This document shows, piece after piece, positions 44,112 to 56,366 of a DNA stretch of 64,000 nt. The stretch comes from Lota lota. Its lineage: Eukaryota > Chordata > Actinopteri > Gadiformes > Lotidae. The DNA lies in the NCBI GenBank assembly GCA_026745465.1, contig JACYXH010000813.1, positions 2,651,892-2,715,891 on the forward strand, written 5' to 3'. A model generated the notes under the pieces. It was not told the DNA's origin and searched no databases. It worked only from the letters and a program-made list of their open reading frames with translations. The first letter of the stretch is position 1; each line of letters starts with the position of its first letter. A program made the position numbers and the translations under genes.

Positions 44112-46209
44112 CTCTGACAGTAAAATTGTAAGTCACTTTACTCTTAAATAAAAATAAATTCTAATTTCTGGCTCTTGCATGCCCTTATTCCGTGGTAAGC
44201 TCTTCTATCTCCTCTGTCGTGTGCCAGAAGGTGACCCTCTTGCCAGTCTTTCTCTCTATCTGCGGTGGATTGCAATGATCGTCTCAATGATGATCAAAGA
44301 GTCATGTTAACTGCGTTCTGCCAGTGCTTTTACGGTGGCCGCGACTGACTCCCTGCCCTCTGTTCCACCTGGACTCAGACATTTACCACCTAAGTTCGAT
44401 TGGACATCATTAGGCTGTTTTAATAACTTGGTGATGATTGGCTGACACAGTCACACAATCTCCCCTGTAAGATATTGTGCTACGATCTAGCTATTGTTGA
44501 CTTGGAGATCATAAACTGAGAGATTCTGTTTCTCTCAACAAGTAAGCCCCCCAGCCACCCCCTCTCCCCCTCATCCGTTGATGTGCAACTAGTGACAGCT
44601 TTAAGGACTTTGACCCTTGTCAAAAGTCCCCTTTTTTGTGTACACCAAGAGTGTAAAGTTGTGAACAGGGTTGTTAGCATCGTACATATCTCCCTATATG
44701 AACTGATAACATATGTAGAAAGCCCAGGGATGTAATAAAAAAAGGAGCAACTTAAAAACCCTTATTCAATTGAATCAATCATATTGACTGCGTGACGTAA
44801 AAGGGGTCACATGGACTTTACTGGTCTATGTAAAGATTTAACATGGGATTACATTCTCCAACTCGGTGATGTTAACATTAGTATGTAAGATGATGTAATA
44901 GCTTTTGCTCTTATATGCAATGACATAGTTATGTATTTAAATCAAGATATTCAAAACATCCTTCACAGACATACATTTAAATCTGATTTACTGAATGAAA
45001 AAAACATTCATGTACATAGTTGTATCTTAAAAATCTTTAAATCTTAAAGGTATCTACTTGAAGATAATGTCAACAATGAAACGTCATCATCTCATTACAC
45101 TGAACTATGGTCAACTAATGATTATGTAAGTGTTTAATGGTAATAGTAAATAGAGACCTGCTGATAACATGTAAGCAATTGTGAGATTGTGTCAAAAGTG
45201 ACATGATAACGGCCAAAACGTGACCTTGAGTTTAGCTTTTCAAAACATAATTGTATCTTGAAAGCATCTTGGAAAGTTATCTTGACAGTGTCGTCACCCT
45301 TCCCTTGTAGAATGGATAAATGCTTACACACCATGGAAAAATTCCACCACGTTAAATGTTACAATAACTCACTACAGAGCCAGAGCTCAAGATTGATTAA
45401 ACGAGGCTATCCTCTGAGCCACAGGTCAGCTCTTTGTTATGCAGGCCTCATGCTTCTCATGTCTGAGAACAATCCACAACCTACACTGGAGGCTTTGATT
45501 TCACTGATTTCATATAAAATCCATGACCTATTATTTAAACAAAATTTAATTTGCACTTGATTTATGAATGTACTTTAAAGAAAAATACTTCCTTGTGTTT
45601 AAATACATATAATAAGGTCTAGGGTGACACACTCTGTGCCGTCTTCCCCAGAAGTTCTGCTATAACATAGTCTGTCCGAGATCAGGGTTACACACACTAT
45701 TTGTATATATTTTTCTGTCTCAAATTTAACTTTGACAACTTTTGTTAATTTAATAATACATAATAATGGTAAATAAATATATATCATGATGAAATTATTG
45801 CTTGATATATTGCTATATATTCTTAAGTAATACATCCCTATTGGATATAAGTTGTATAGTTGTCATTAAACACATGCATCAACAATGTTTGTTTAATTTA
45901 GGATTTATTAAGTAAACACAATAGTTTTAAACATATTATGTCTTCTATTCACAATATATTACATCCTTTGTAACCGTGATCCATAGGCTTATAGGCTTTT
46001 TCTTCAGTGCTATGTTGTTGACAATATGCTTTCCTTCATTGTTCCTTCTGTTTCTCCTTCATTCCTTTCGAATTCCTTCTAAAATAGTTTGGCTGGTAAG
46101 AGGACCAAGCCTATTTGTTACTGGTGAGAGTCTTTAAGGCAGATGACCTTGCATCTCTGCCCAGAAAGTCAGCAAAAGCAAAGTTCCCAGTTTACTTTGT
46201 CATTCACCT
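44112..46209. other. Intergenic region, aqp10 5' flank to IL16-like 3' end
   Basis: AT-rich, no gene or long repeat recognised. It should contain the aqp10 promoter, but I see no clear TATA box at a fixed distance. AATAAA on the minus strand at 45904-45909 is the likely poly(A) signal of the IL16-like gene. Confidence 0.5.
45904..45909 (-). terminator. Candidate poly(A) signal of the IL16-like gene
   Basis: TTTATT on the plus strand, AATAAA on the minus strand, about 300 bases after the stop codon at 46210. Plausible distance, weak by itself. Confidence 0.35.
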
Positions 46210-47440
46210 TTATGTCTGCAATGTCTCTGAAGGACGGCGAAGTACCACATCCACAGGGCCAGAGGGCAGACTTTTGATCAAAGTCCAGACTTCTAGGCGT
46301 CTCATTCCTGTTGTGTTCACTCCATGAATCTCCACCACCTCATCCCCAGGAAGCACTTGACTAGCTGGACCTCCTTAAAATACAAAGATAGCAGGTCAGA
46401 AGTTAGTTAGGGGCTGGCCATTTTCCATATGGCCAGCCATTTAGAAATCAAATTAATGTAATACGAATCTATCTATATGACATTAAAGTTAAACTATGGC
46501 CTTAAACACTTTGACATAATTATGGATTGTCTATTGTTAAAGTACATCGCAACCCAATATTTGAGGTAATATTCACTTTGTAGTATTTGGTGTCTACAGA
46601 ATTCGATTTCTGTAGATGTTTATCGTAGTGCCTGTTCCTTATTCCTTTAAATACATTGATTAAATAATGAACATAAAAGTTTTAGGAATTTGTAACATTG
46701 AGTAGCATTCACTTGAAGTTGTGTCATTATTGTGGACTGTAATGACACATTACAGAGCTAATAATGTGTATGGCTATTTAACAATGTTCTCCCTTCCACC
46801 AACAAACAAACACATGGTTGTGTCTCTGTGAGGGATTCTCGGGGAATATTATAAAGGAATATGGAGACTGTGATGATGACTCACCCTGAAAGACCTTCTG
46901 TATGCTGAGCGGTTTGTCCCCCAAACTGGACCCCACTCCGCCCTCCAGGCTGAACCCCAGATCCCTGCTTTGCTTCTCCAACTGTACACAGACACGCTGG
47001 CCTGGTAGAAAAGAAAACGCACACACAGCCAAATAAAACACTTGCTTATCACACATTAGGTCTACAGAGCAACCTATTATCTGATCAAGTGAAGCACCTT
47101 ATTTATGAGCCAATGCCGATGATGGACCCTTACCTGTGCCTCTGGATTGAATCTGTGCACTGTCCAGCTCATCTACCCCATCTCTTTCTTTAGAGGGAGC
47201 GAGGACCCCTCTTCTCTTCAGGACCACCACCCCCATCCCACGGCTCTTGGCCTTCCTCAGGGTCCTGGTGGCCTCCCAGTGTCCAGAGCCGCATAGGGTT
47301 GTGCCGTTGATGGACAGGACCTGGTCACCTGCCCGTATGGAGCCCTCCTGCGCTGCAGCCCCCAGGGGGAACACTTTGTGGACCTGGAGGAAAAATTGGA
47401 CCCCACAGAATGGGAGATTAGGACACAGATGACACACACA

Positions 47441-47503
<63 letters not shown>

Positions 47504-50500
47504 CTATGCACCCCAACTAATACGTTTAGTTTTTGGTCCTTACAGTGATTGGCTTGTTCTGGTCTGCGCCTCCTGCCATGCTGAAGCCCAGCCCTACTCC
47601 AATGTCTTTATGGAGGACAACCACCTCCACGTCATTGTAATTCTACACAGGTAGATAAGTAGACAGGCAGATTTACATCAAACACTCAATTTATCCTTTT
47701 GAGCATCCATTGGACATGACAGTTAAAGGAAAATACCAGTCTGGGGATTAAATCATCGTAGCATCATCGTTTATCCTTGCTTGGTTAAAAACATCTGTTA
47801 CCAATATAATTTGTTGAAATTACTTTGTATTACCGATCCTGCTGAAGACCTTTGCACGATGGAGTGAACCCTCATCAAGAAAGTAAACAATTAGCAGGAG
47901 CACTTTAGTAGCAGTTGAATTGTAGCAGCAGTATCTCCAACCGCTAGCAGCATTTACATTTGTGGCGAGGGTGCATGCACACACGCTCTTCAGTGGAATC
48001 AGTAACAAAGTCATTTTTACAAATGATATTGGTAATGTTGTAGTGAAGCAAGGAGAGACGGTTATGTGGGTTTGATCATCCGTAATGTCCTTTAACATCT
48101 CCGAGGCCTTGGTCTCGGCCGTCCTCTCACACCCTATGCTGCTACCTGCAGAGAGTTCTCGTCCAGGCTCCTGACGTCAGCCAGGAGGCGTTCCAGCTCC
48201 TCGGTGGGCATCACTGACACGTAGGACAATGCCGAGGTGTCGGAGCTCAGGGAGGCTGAGCGGCGCCCAGGGAGCCACATCTCACTCTCACTCCCTGACT
48301 CGTAGTCCACTCCACCGAAGTTACACAGGTCTGCAAGGCTGTGGCAGGGGAAGGGGGTGAGCGCTCAGATGCAGAGTATACTGTATATGCCATTTGATAG
48401 ACACTGTAGTCCAAAAGGTCTTACAATACTGTACATATACATTAACAGTATTAATGCCATGCTCTACCTGTTGAGCTAGACACAACCACAAAGAAAATAA
48501 GAGAAGCGTGCATGCATTGCTTTTTTTCTCTTTTCTTTTCTTATTCAGGCCTCAGCCAAACAGCCTGCATGCATGACTTTTTGGAAGAACTCTAAAGAAA
48601 AGAACATCGTGAGATGTTTTGTATTTGATTTACTAAACATGGATGTTTATTATTTAGATGGGTAAAATATGGATAATATGATAAAAATAGACTAAATGTT
48701 TTATCTGAAACTTAAAGGATAACTTAATGGTGATTTTTCATAATTTCGTGTCTAATTTACTAATACAGACAACACTGTTTGACATTGGTCCAGTATTGAG
48801 CGAGAACGCTTCAGCCCTCAGCCGTGAAACGGGCTGTAACAGAACAAAGTTCAAAGTGGTAGTAGTCAATGGATGTTTTTTCCAATGACTGTTGATTGTT
48901 ATTATAAGTGTCTGTTAACATTATGGAAAGGATCCCTACATTAAAATACAACTTTAGTCTTTAACTTTTGCTTAATCCAGTCTATTTGTTATTGTGCCTA
49001 ACCAAGTATCGCTCAACGGGACGTCTTGCGCTAAGGTCTTGCACACAACCTCAACCCTCCTTCTCCCAAATATTTGGGTGAATATAACACTAAGCCATGC
49101 TTTCTGTTGTCCAACACAACAAACTCTTGCCAGCACTCCACTCTCCAACTCTCACTCACGTTTCTCTCACTCAATATTTCAGAGCGAGACTTCTACTTGA
49201 CCAATACTTGGTTAGACATAATAACAAACAGAACGGATCGGGTGAAAGGTAAAGACAAAAGTTGAATTTCTCTGTAGGGGTCTTTTCCATAATGTTGTCA
49301 GACCCTTATAATAACAATCTGACCCTGTCAGTGGCAAACGCAAGCACTTTTAAAGGACGTACATTGCCCCTAAGGGTTACCTTGCAGCACATTTTGTGGC
49401 TGGTGGGTGAAGCGCTCTCGCACAATACTGGACAAATGCCAACAATTGTTGACCGGATTAGTCACTTAGACCTAAAATTATGGGAAAATAAGGTGCAGGT
49501 CTTAAAATCCCGAAATGATCCTTAAAGCATATCCCTAGCATATAAATCCTAAAAGCAGGCACATTTTTTTTTAGCAAAAGCTAGGCAAGTTAGGTTGATA
49601 GGTAATAATAATGCTTTGTCAACCAACCTCACACAGAAGCTCCTGCGATCCGATTGGCTCATGTTACTGGTTACAGTTATTGAGGAGTCTGCTGAGTCAG
49701 AATCATAGTTGGAATCGTCATCTTTCTCTGTGCCATCATCATCATCATCATCATCATCATTATCCTCATCGCTCCAGCCCTCAATCTTCTGGTTCACGCT
49801 GGCCACCCAAGCTTTCAGTTCCTCATCCCGTTTCTTCCCCTTGCGATAGAGATCCGTGGCAACAGGAGGGGCCAGGTCAACTAGGCTCCTGTATGGACTT
49901 GGCTCTTGTGTTGAATGTGTCTGCTCATAGGATTCAGAGGCACTGTTACTTTTCTCTTCTGGTCTATCAATGGTGGTGGTGCTGGTGGGAGTGGAATGTT
50001 CTGGCAGAGGTTGGTGTGAAAGAAAAGGCCAGTCCCAGGGAATGTTAGTTGGAGTCTTGTCCCCGTCGACGACATGGGAAGACACGCTGAAAAGAGATTG
50101 GTTCTGATCACCCATTAGCTCTAGACTGCTGGAGGAGGGGTCAATGTTATTAAGAAGGTTTAATGTAAGATTGGAGGTAGCATCTCTCTTACTTGGCCTT
50201 TCAGGGTCGGTGGCTTTGCAGACGTCTGTCTCATCTATATATAATTTGGTTCTAGCTTGTCTGTTCAAAGGGATCTCCAGTTCGTTCTTTTGCATTGAAT
50301 ATTTACCAAAAACCTCCACAAAGTTGCTTTTGCTGCAAGCCACATCTCTGCTTTCAACTACGTCAACACCTCTGCTGTTTATTCCTTTTCCAACCTCGTC
50401 CATAAATTCATTCCTCTGGTTGAAGCTTCTCTGTGCAACTTGATACTTCTCTTGTTTTTCACTTTGAATACCATCCAGACTCCCTTGTCTGCATCTCCCT

Positions 50501-52416
50501 GAGATGCCCTCTGATGTGATCCCTTCCTCCTCTCTCCTTTTATCCTCATACCTTGTCCCCTCTCCAACCTCCTCCCACTTTCCCCTGAGCCTGCTCAATG
50601 CTTTTTCTGACGCACTTTTTCTCACCCCCTCACTGACCCAACTGGGCTGAGCTGGAACTGAGAAGGTCCTGGTGGGCTTGGGGAGCTGGCCTGCTGCGGA
50701 GCCCCTGGCTCTCTGACTCAGACTCTCAAACTGGTGGATCTTATTCCTCACGCTGGCCGCGGAGGGAATGATTAGCTTCTGTGGCGCTGCCTTCCTCACT
50801 GTCGGTCCGAGGGCGATATTTGGAACGCCTGAGTCAAACACGTCCTCGGTCACGCTGCTACTTTCCACTGCTCCATTTCCTTCCCTGTCTGTCATTTTCT
50901 CTCCAATCATTCTGGCATCACTCTGCATCTCTTTTCTTTCCTTTTCTTTTTCTGGTTCCGTTGACCTCATTTTCAGCTCAGCGTTCCTCAATCTGTGGCT
51001 TGTCCCGCCTGCTGTTTCCACACCACCTCTGCCTTCCACGGCGTCTGCTGTCCCGTTCTCCTCCTTACTTCTCCCTGCCCTCCCATCCGTATGTCCGGGC
51101 TGGTCCGGGGAGGGAGCAGAAGACTCCTCCTCTAGGGGAGGTTGTGGTTGTCTGATGACACAGGGCATAATTCCCGCTTCTGGCGCAGCCCAGCTCTTAG
51201 TGAACTTGGCTCTGCCTCTGTCCAGAGACCTGGTGCCTAACTCTCGTATGCCTCTGTCCCACTGAACGCTACTTCCCTCTAGGAGCTTTTCCTGGAACAT
51301 ACTCTGCCACTGCATCCCTGATCTTCTCATCCAAGTATAATCTGGCACTGGAGACACTGATGGTATAGAATCTTCTGAATTGAATAAGCTTTTGCAATCA
51401 GGTGAAGATGAAGAGGTTTTGCTGTTTTGCTGTAAATCAAGGCTGTTTGTTTCTCCCCTGGAGAAACATCTAGGGAATGTTCCCCCTGATCCCCCCTCAT
51501 AGGCCCGTCGACACTGATAGGTAGTGGGGTTAGCGATTGAGAAAGAGGAATTAGGGCTCAATCTTTCGCCTCTAGCTGTAGTGGCACGTCCACCTCCACC
51601 ACACAGTGTCCAGTCTCCCGAAGGGATTGATAGGCATTTTGTTGGAACAAATCCCTTCGTTTTACTGGGCTCCTTGGACGGGTAGAGCTTCTCTATTCTC
51701 TCCCAGATACTCTGGCCTCCTCCTATCCTGATGGGGAGAGATTGGCCCCATTCACTTTTCTCCACAGCATGACCCGAAAGTCTCATTCTTGGTTTGCTTC
51801 CCACTGAGATTCTCTCTCCATGGCCATTGGTCGAACCTCCAGAGTTAAGAGAATTTGCCCTAGCCATGACGCGGCCCTCAGTGACCACAGCTCTGGCTCT
51901 GTCTTTGGGGCCACCTCTCTCCAAACTCCCGGACCTGTTGCTAACCAGGCCTGCTTGGTAACCGGAAATAAGTGTCAGACCTCCGGTGCTGGAGGCCTGG
52001 GCCGGGCTGGGGGCATCTTCTATCCAGTCCAAGCTTCTGCTCCTACTTGGTAGGAAATTCCTCCTCCACTCGGTCCTTCCCCGGATGCAACGTGCTTGGT
52101 TTTCAGAGCTATTCTGGGTTATCCGGTCAGACAACAATGTTCGCCTGTCCGCGCTACCGATACCGGATCGATTGGCAGGCCAGGCTTGATTTCCACAAAG
52201 GGTGTGATCTTCCCTGTTTATGCCAGGGATCGGGGAATCCCTCTCAGTCAAATGCTTAGTGTGGACCCTGTCCCTGTCTGCTGGCATGCCTCTCCTGCTG
52301 CCTGCACTGCGCGTGAGTCTGTAGGAGGGAGCACTTTCAGAGTCAACTATGACATGGGGTCCCGTCTCCCTCTTGTTGCACTCACTCACAGGGTTGGAGG
52401 TCAGAGGCATGTCCAT
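46210..52416 (-). CDS. Pro-interleukin-16-like PDZ protein (six coding exons)
   Basis: Exons in transcript order: 52416-49628, 48338-48146, 47642-47544, 47383-47134, 47001-46885, 46373-46210; total 1203 codons plus TAA. Human pro-IL-16 is a PDZ scaffold whose C-terminal piece, released by caspase-3, is the secreted cytokine. Here the last five exons match the pro-IL-16 C terminus: PDZ A at about residues 1000-1085 (GLGF 1012-1015, then [21 protein letters not shown]) and PDZ B at about 1116-1198 (DLGF 1124-1127, [13 protein letters not shown]). The linker has DELD-S with Asp1101. The first coding exon encodes ~930 residues, mostly Ser/Arg/Glu-rich and without a fold I recognise, plus an Asp run. 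The start at 52416 has a strong ACCATGG context. The donor of exon 1 (AG then GTTGGT) is not ideal but is the only one keeping frame. Mammalian pro-IL-16 has more PDZ domains; none is seen upstream here. Confidence 0.85.
47162..47173 (-). other. DELD caspase-like site in the inter-PDZ linker
   Basis: Codons for DELD (residues 1098-1101) followed by SAQ, in the same linker as the human cleavage site, where STD is followed by SA. Cleavage would free a 102-residue single-PDZ fragment; the human cytokine is 121 residues. Cleavage itself is inferred. Confidence 0.6.
49735..49765. repeat. Coding (CAT)n microsatellite, poly-Asp
   Basis: About ten CAT/ATC units inside the large IL16-like exon, read as a run of eight aspartates flanked by further acidic residues. 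Confidence 0.9.
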
Positions 52417-52838
52417 GGTCGGAAGCGTAAAAAAAGCTGCCTTTAAGGTAATAACAAATACCACTGGGAAGGAGTGAATGTTACTCCTCAGAGTTGGGCT
52501 GTATGTGAGCCTGCATCTGCTCTGTTCACCACTTTGTTTGTGTTGTTCCAATATTCCAAGGGCATAGACAATTGACAGAGGTCCACGGCAGCAGCAGTCT
52601 TATAGTTGTCTTATAATAGTTACCAAGAGTAGCAGCACACTTGGGCACGTATGATATCAACCACCATGGAATTCCAGTGACACTGTGGATGCTCTCTCCC
52701 TTTCTGTGGTAAAATAACAAAAATGACTTCTCTGGTCTCCTCTTCTGAATAGTTCAGTGTTCTGTCTTTCCAGGTTTAAGATACTGATCTGTTGAATCCT
52801 CATTGGCAAAGATGACTTCGGACAACAGCCTTCAACAC
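52417..52838 (-). other. Probable 5' UTR part of the first IL16-like coding exon
   Basis: A good acceptor (TTGTCCTTGTGCAG) ends at 52839, so the large exon may extend to 52838. A possible upstream exon with donor GTAGGC lies near 53814-53880. The frame stays open upstream of 52416 to 52551 but has no ATG there, so the ATG at 52416 is kept as the start. Confidence 0.35.
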
Positions 52839-55800
52839 CTGCACAAGGACAAGAAACACACAAATATAAAGTTCTGTATTGGGATTGGGTTGGAATGTTG
52901 TGATATGTGGATTGTGGTTTCTTCAGCCAAACAGTACTGTGGATTGGTTAAAGAGCGGCAGTGAAAGCAGAAACAAATTGTGTGATGACAGAAACTAAAG
53001 AAAATAGGAAGGAGAATATTTTTTAAATTAATTAAGATTTAGGAAATTATGGTGTTGAAAGAAAATCATAATGAGGAAGTGGAAAAAGAGAAAAAGACAG
53101 GAAAAAGAGGATTGGTGGTGAAACCTAAACAAACCTCCCTCAGGTATCTCATCATCTGTAATAGGTTCTTGCCTTCCTGTCATTCCCTCTGTGCTGACTC
53201 AATGACTGTCTTCAGTCCAGAGCAACAATGCTCTTACTCATACACATGGATCATACATGTTTGTTTACACAAGTAACATACTCTCTGCTACATGTCAGAC
53301 TCATCTGAATGAAAAACTGGAAGAACTCACTCAGCAGCAATCCACGAGGCAGAAACTATGTGTATCAACATTAGCTAAGTTAGCTTCCTCTCATTAACAA
53401 ATGTAACCGACTGAAAATGTCCAAACACAAAGGCTCTCTATTCTTCCCCCCAGAATATAAACATATAGCTTGGAAATGGAATGGATTTGCATGCCAGTGG
53501 ACAGCCGTTCAAAGCGAGATATTACTGATGATCAATGAGCCATTATGCAAAACCTACCTATGCACATTTAAACAATGACATAACACAATAATACTTGTCA
53601 GTGGAAGAAGCAATAACTAAGTTGTATTGACAGATCCTCCATATCACTCACAAAGTACAGCTCCAGTCATCCCAGCAATCGATAACAACATTCACCTGAA
53701 GGAGCCAAAACAAATACTGTAATGTACACCGGAGAAAAAACCAACTATAAGAGAAGAATAACCAACCGTCATCTACACAAGTGGGCCATATGATGTCTTC
53801 TCCTTGGCCTACCTGACAGTGTTTATGAGCTAGGAGCTGCTTGCGCTTGCCGTCGCATGTGAGTGTCAACTTACAGACACACCTGCTTGGCTAAGTCACA
53901 AAGCCTCCCATCTGGGTAACCACGGCAACACCGTCACATTTCCTTTAACCTCAAAATGAACAGATGTACAGAGAGAGAAATTATACACACACACACAAAC
54001 ACACACATCACTCATTTAGTTAACACACACATACACACACTCTTAAACTTAAACACAAGCATGAATATGCACATACAAAAAAACACACACACACAAACAC
54101 ACACACATGCAGACACAGGCACGCACACACACTGACATGCAGGCAAACACACCTAAAGGCAAATACAGACACAAACACACAGCATGTGCAAACTGGCTGA
54201 CTTCGACAGGCACTCGTGCAGAAGCTCTACAAGGAGGGGTGGGGGTTCTACCTCTGGTCTGGTGCCGCACCGTAGGGCTGGGTTTACGTAGAACACTACA
54301 TGAGGAACGTCGCCCCCCCTGTCCCTGACGCGCCTTTTCCGTCTATCAGGCTGACGTGATGAATGATGTACAGTGACGTAAACCTGCCACACTGGTTTTT
54401 CCTCTCCTCCACTGTCTCTCCCTCTCTCGCCTTCTCTCTCTGTCTGTGCCTCTCTCCACCCCTTCCATTGTTGATGTCTTCTTCTCATAGGGTTGCATTC
54501 CACACTCGATCAATGTGTCATGGTCACTCTCAGGCTACACAAAAGCATGCACGCACACATACACACACATTTGTATAAGCATTGTTTTCTTTGCATGATA
54601 TCATTATCCTGTTGCCTTGGGGGGCATATGCAGTTCAGGTGATCATGTGAAACTAGGACAACAATAACACAAAAGCCAGACATATATATGCCAAGCTAAA
54701 GGGAGATAAGTGAAAAGGCCAACCTAGGGTTAGAGCCACTAATTTAAACACTAGGAGCAAATCTGTAAGTTAGCCAGTAGTCGAGAAAGACTAGAGTCTG
54801 GTTACCTATGTTCTATGTAGGAATCAATAGGGCTGAAGGGGTATCACATATAGGTATAATAACAAGAGCACTATGATATAGTAGTTTCTGTAAACCGACC
54901 ACAATCATGAAGCCAACTTCTTGTCACGGTGCAACTTTTTAAAGACAGATATTAGATTGTTTGTCTATTAGTCATGCATACTATCTACTAAACTAGTAGA
55001 ACAGGTATGCTATCAATTATTCCCTTTTGACCTATAGAGTAGAGTAAAGGCTCTAACTAGTGTTGGTTCAACATGTTGGACAACAGTAAAAGAAAGCTGT
55101 GGCCCAACATTCTACCACACACCACATTGACCTGCAACATGTTTTATGGAAAAAATATCATTTTATAGATAAAGAATGCAGCCATTCAATAAGATAAGCC
55201 AATCTCATAGAAAGAGGGACAGAATGATTTAAACATTAAAAGAACAACAAAAACAGAGCAGGATTCAAACTGAGATGTGAGACAATATCACATTTATTAA
55301 TACTTACACTAGTTGGCCTTCTCTTCTTGTTTTTCGTCACACAACAGTGAGTCTGCGCCTTCCGTTGAGAAAGATGGATGGAAGTTGTGGTGGGGGTTCG
55401 GATGCTGCATTGCTGTTGCGTGGTGTTATCACCCCCATCTCAACATCCATCATTGACTCTCAACAGCCCCAACCAGTCCCACACCATCCCCTCCCCTCCA
55501 TGCATCAAAGTGGAAACTTCCTCTTTCTAAGCACACCAACCATGTCCTCCTCATGTTGTTGGTCAGCTCAGAACTACAAGGAGAGTCGGTGTTGTTGATC
55601 CATTGGTCCAATGATCCCAACCAATCAAACAAGCAGAAAATGGCTGTGTGGTGTCTTCTCAGGACAGGGATACGTTTTGGGAGCAGGGCAAAGTGTTCCT
55701 CTAGCAGCCCCTTCAAACACCCACCCACATTTCAGACATTAGAATGATGCTCTCTGTTTCAGTTGCAAATGCAAATCAATGCCTTGTTCACACAAAATGA

Positions 55801-56130
55801 CGTCTTTGAAGTGCGACTCTAACAGGGTGTAGGCTTTTCAACAGCTCCATGCTCCAGCCACCATGTGATACAGAGTAGTTTTGTTGGTAGGGAGGACAGT
55901 GACAAAAAGTCAATTATGATCATTATCCAGTAGGAATGAGGAGATAGGCTAGAATGGATTCAATTTAATGTAAAGTCGGGGGAAGTGGTGGTGAAATGTA
56001 GGCTATGTTCAGCTTTCCCAGTAACCAATACTGTTGGCAAACACATAATTCACAGTTAGTGCCAGGACCAATTTCAAAAAGTGTCCGTCATTATTATTAT
56101 TTACAGAGCAGTAATATAGGACGTTTTTTG
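52839..56130. other. Intergenic region between IL16-like and c1orf43
   Basis: About 3.3 kb with no recognised coding exon; interrupted CA runs near 53985-54180. The two genes are divergent, so both promoters should lie here. I looked for missing N-terminal PDZ exons of the IL16-like gene and found none. Confidence 0.5.
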
Positions 56131-56131
56131 G

Positions 56132-56145
56132 CCAGCAGGTGGCCG
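56132..56145 (+). promoter_or_regulatory. CTCF-like motif
   Basis: CCAGCAGGTGGCCG matches 13 of 14 positions of the CTCF core consensus, about 230 bp upstream of the c1orf43 start codon. Sequence match only. Confidence 0.3.
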
Positions 56146-56169
56146 AAGAGACGCGGAAGTGTAATACGT

Positions 56170-56179
56170 GTCACGTGAT
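56170..56179 (+). promoter_or_regulatory. CLEAR / E-box motif upstream of c1orf43
   Basis: GTCACGTGAT differs by one base from the TFEB CLEAR consensus GTCACGTGAC and contains the E-box CACGTG, about 190 bp before the start codon. It could equally be a USF or MAX site. Confidence 0.35.
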
Positions 56180-56366
56180 TACCCCGGATGTCAACAAAAC
56201 AGTTTAGTCGAAAGTTGTCTACGGTGTTTGCGATGTTTTTGTCATTAAGTAACAGTTCATTGTTTTAAACGTGGTTGCTATGAAAGTGTATGCCTTGTGT
56301 ACAGGTACAAACGTACAAAAGTACAGCGGTTATTTAACTTCGTAGATCTAAAGGAAGGATTTCAAA

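Noticed and set aside
47740-48100. Possible dispersed repeat in the IL16-like intron, and another at about 48740-48960
   Set aside because: Phrases such as CAGCCGTGAAACGGGCTGTA look like common fish repeats, but I could define neither ends nor family.
52417-52551. N-terminal extension of the IL16-like protein upstream of 52416
   Set aside because: The frame is open but contains no ATG (it begins with TTG), and the ATG at 52416 has a strong ACCATGG context.
54153-54503. Minus-strand 116-aa frame as an upstream IL16-like PDZ exon
   Set aside because: Arg-rich, no GLGF-type loop or PDZ pattern, no clear splice sites.
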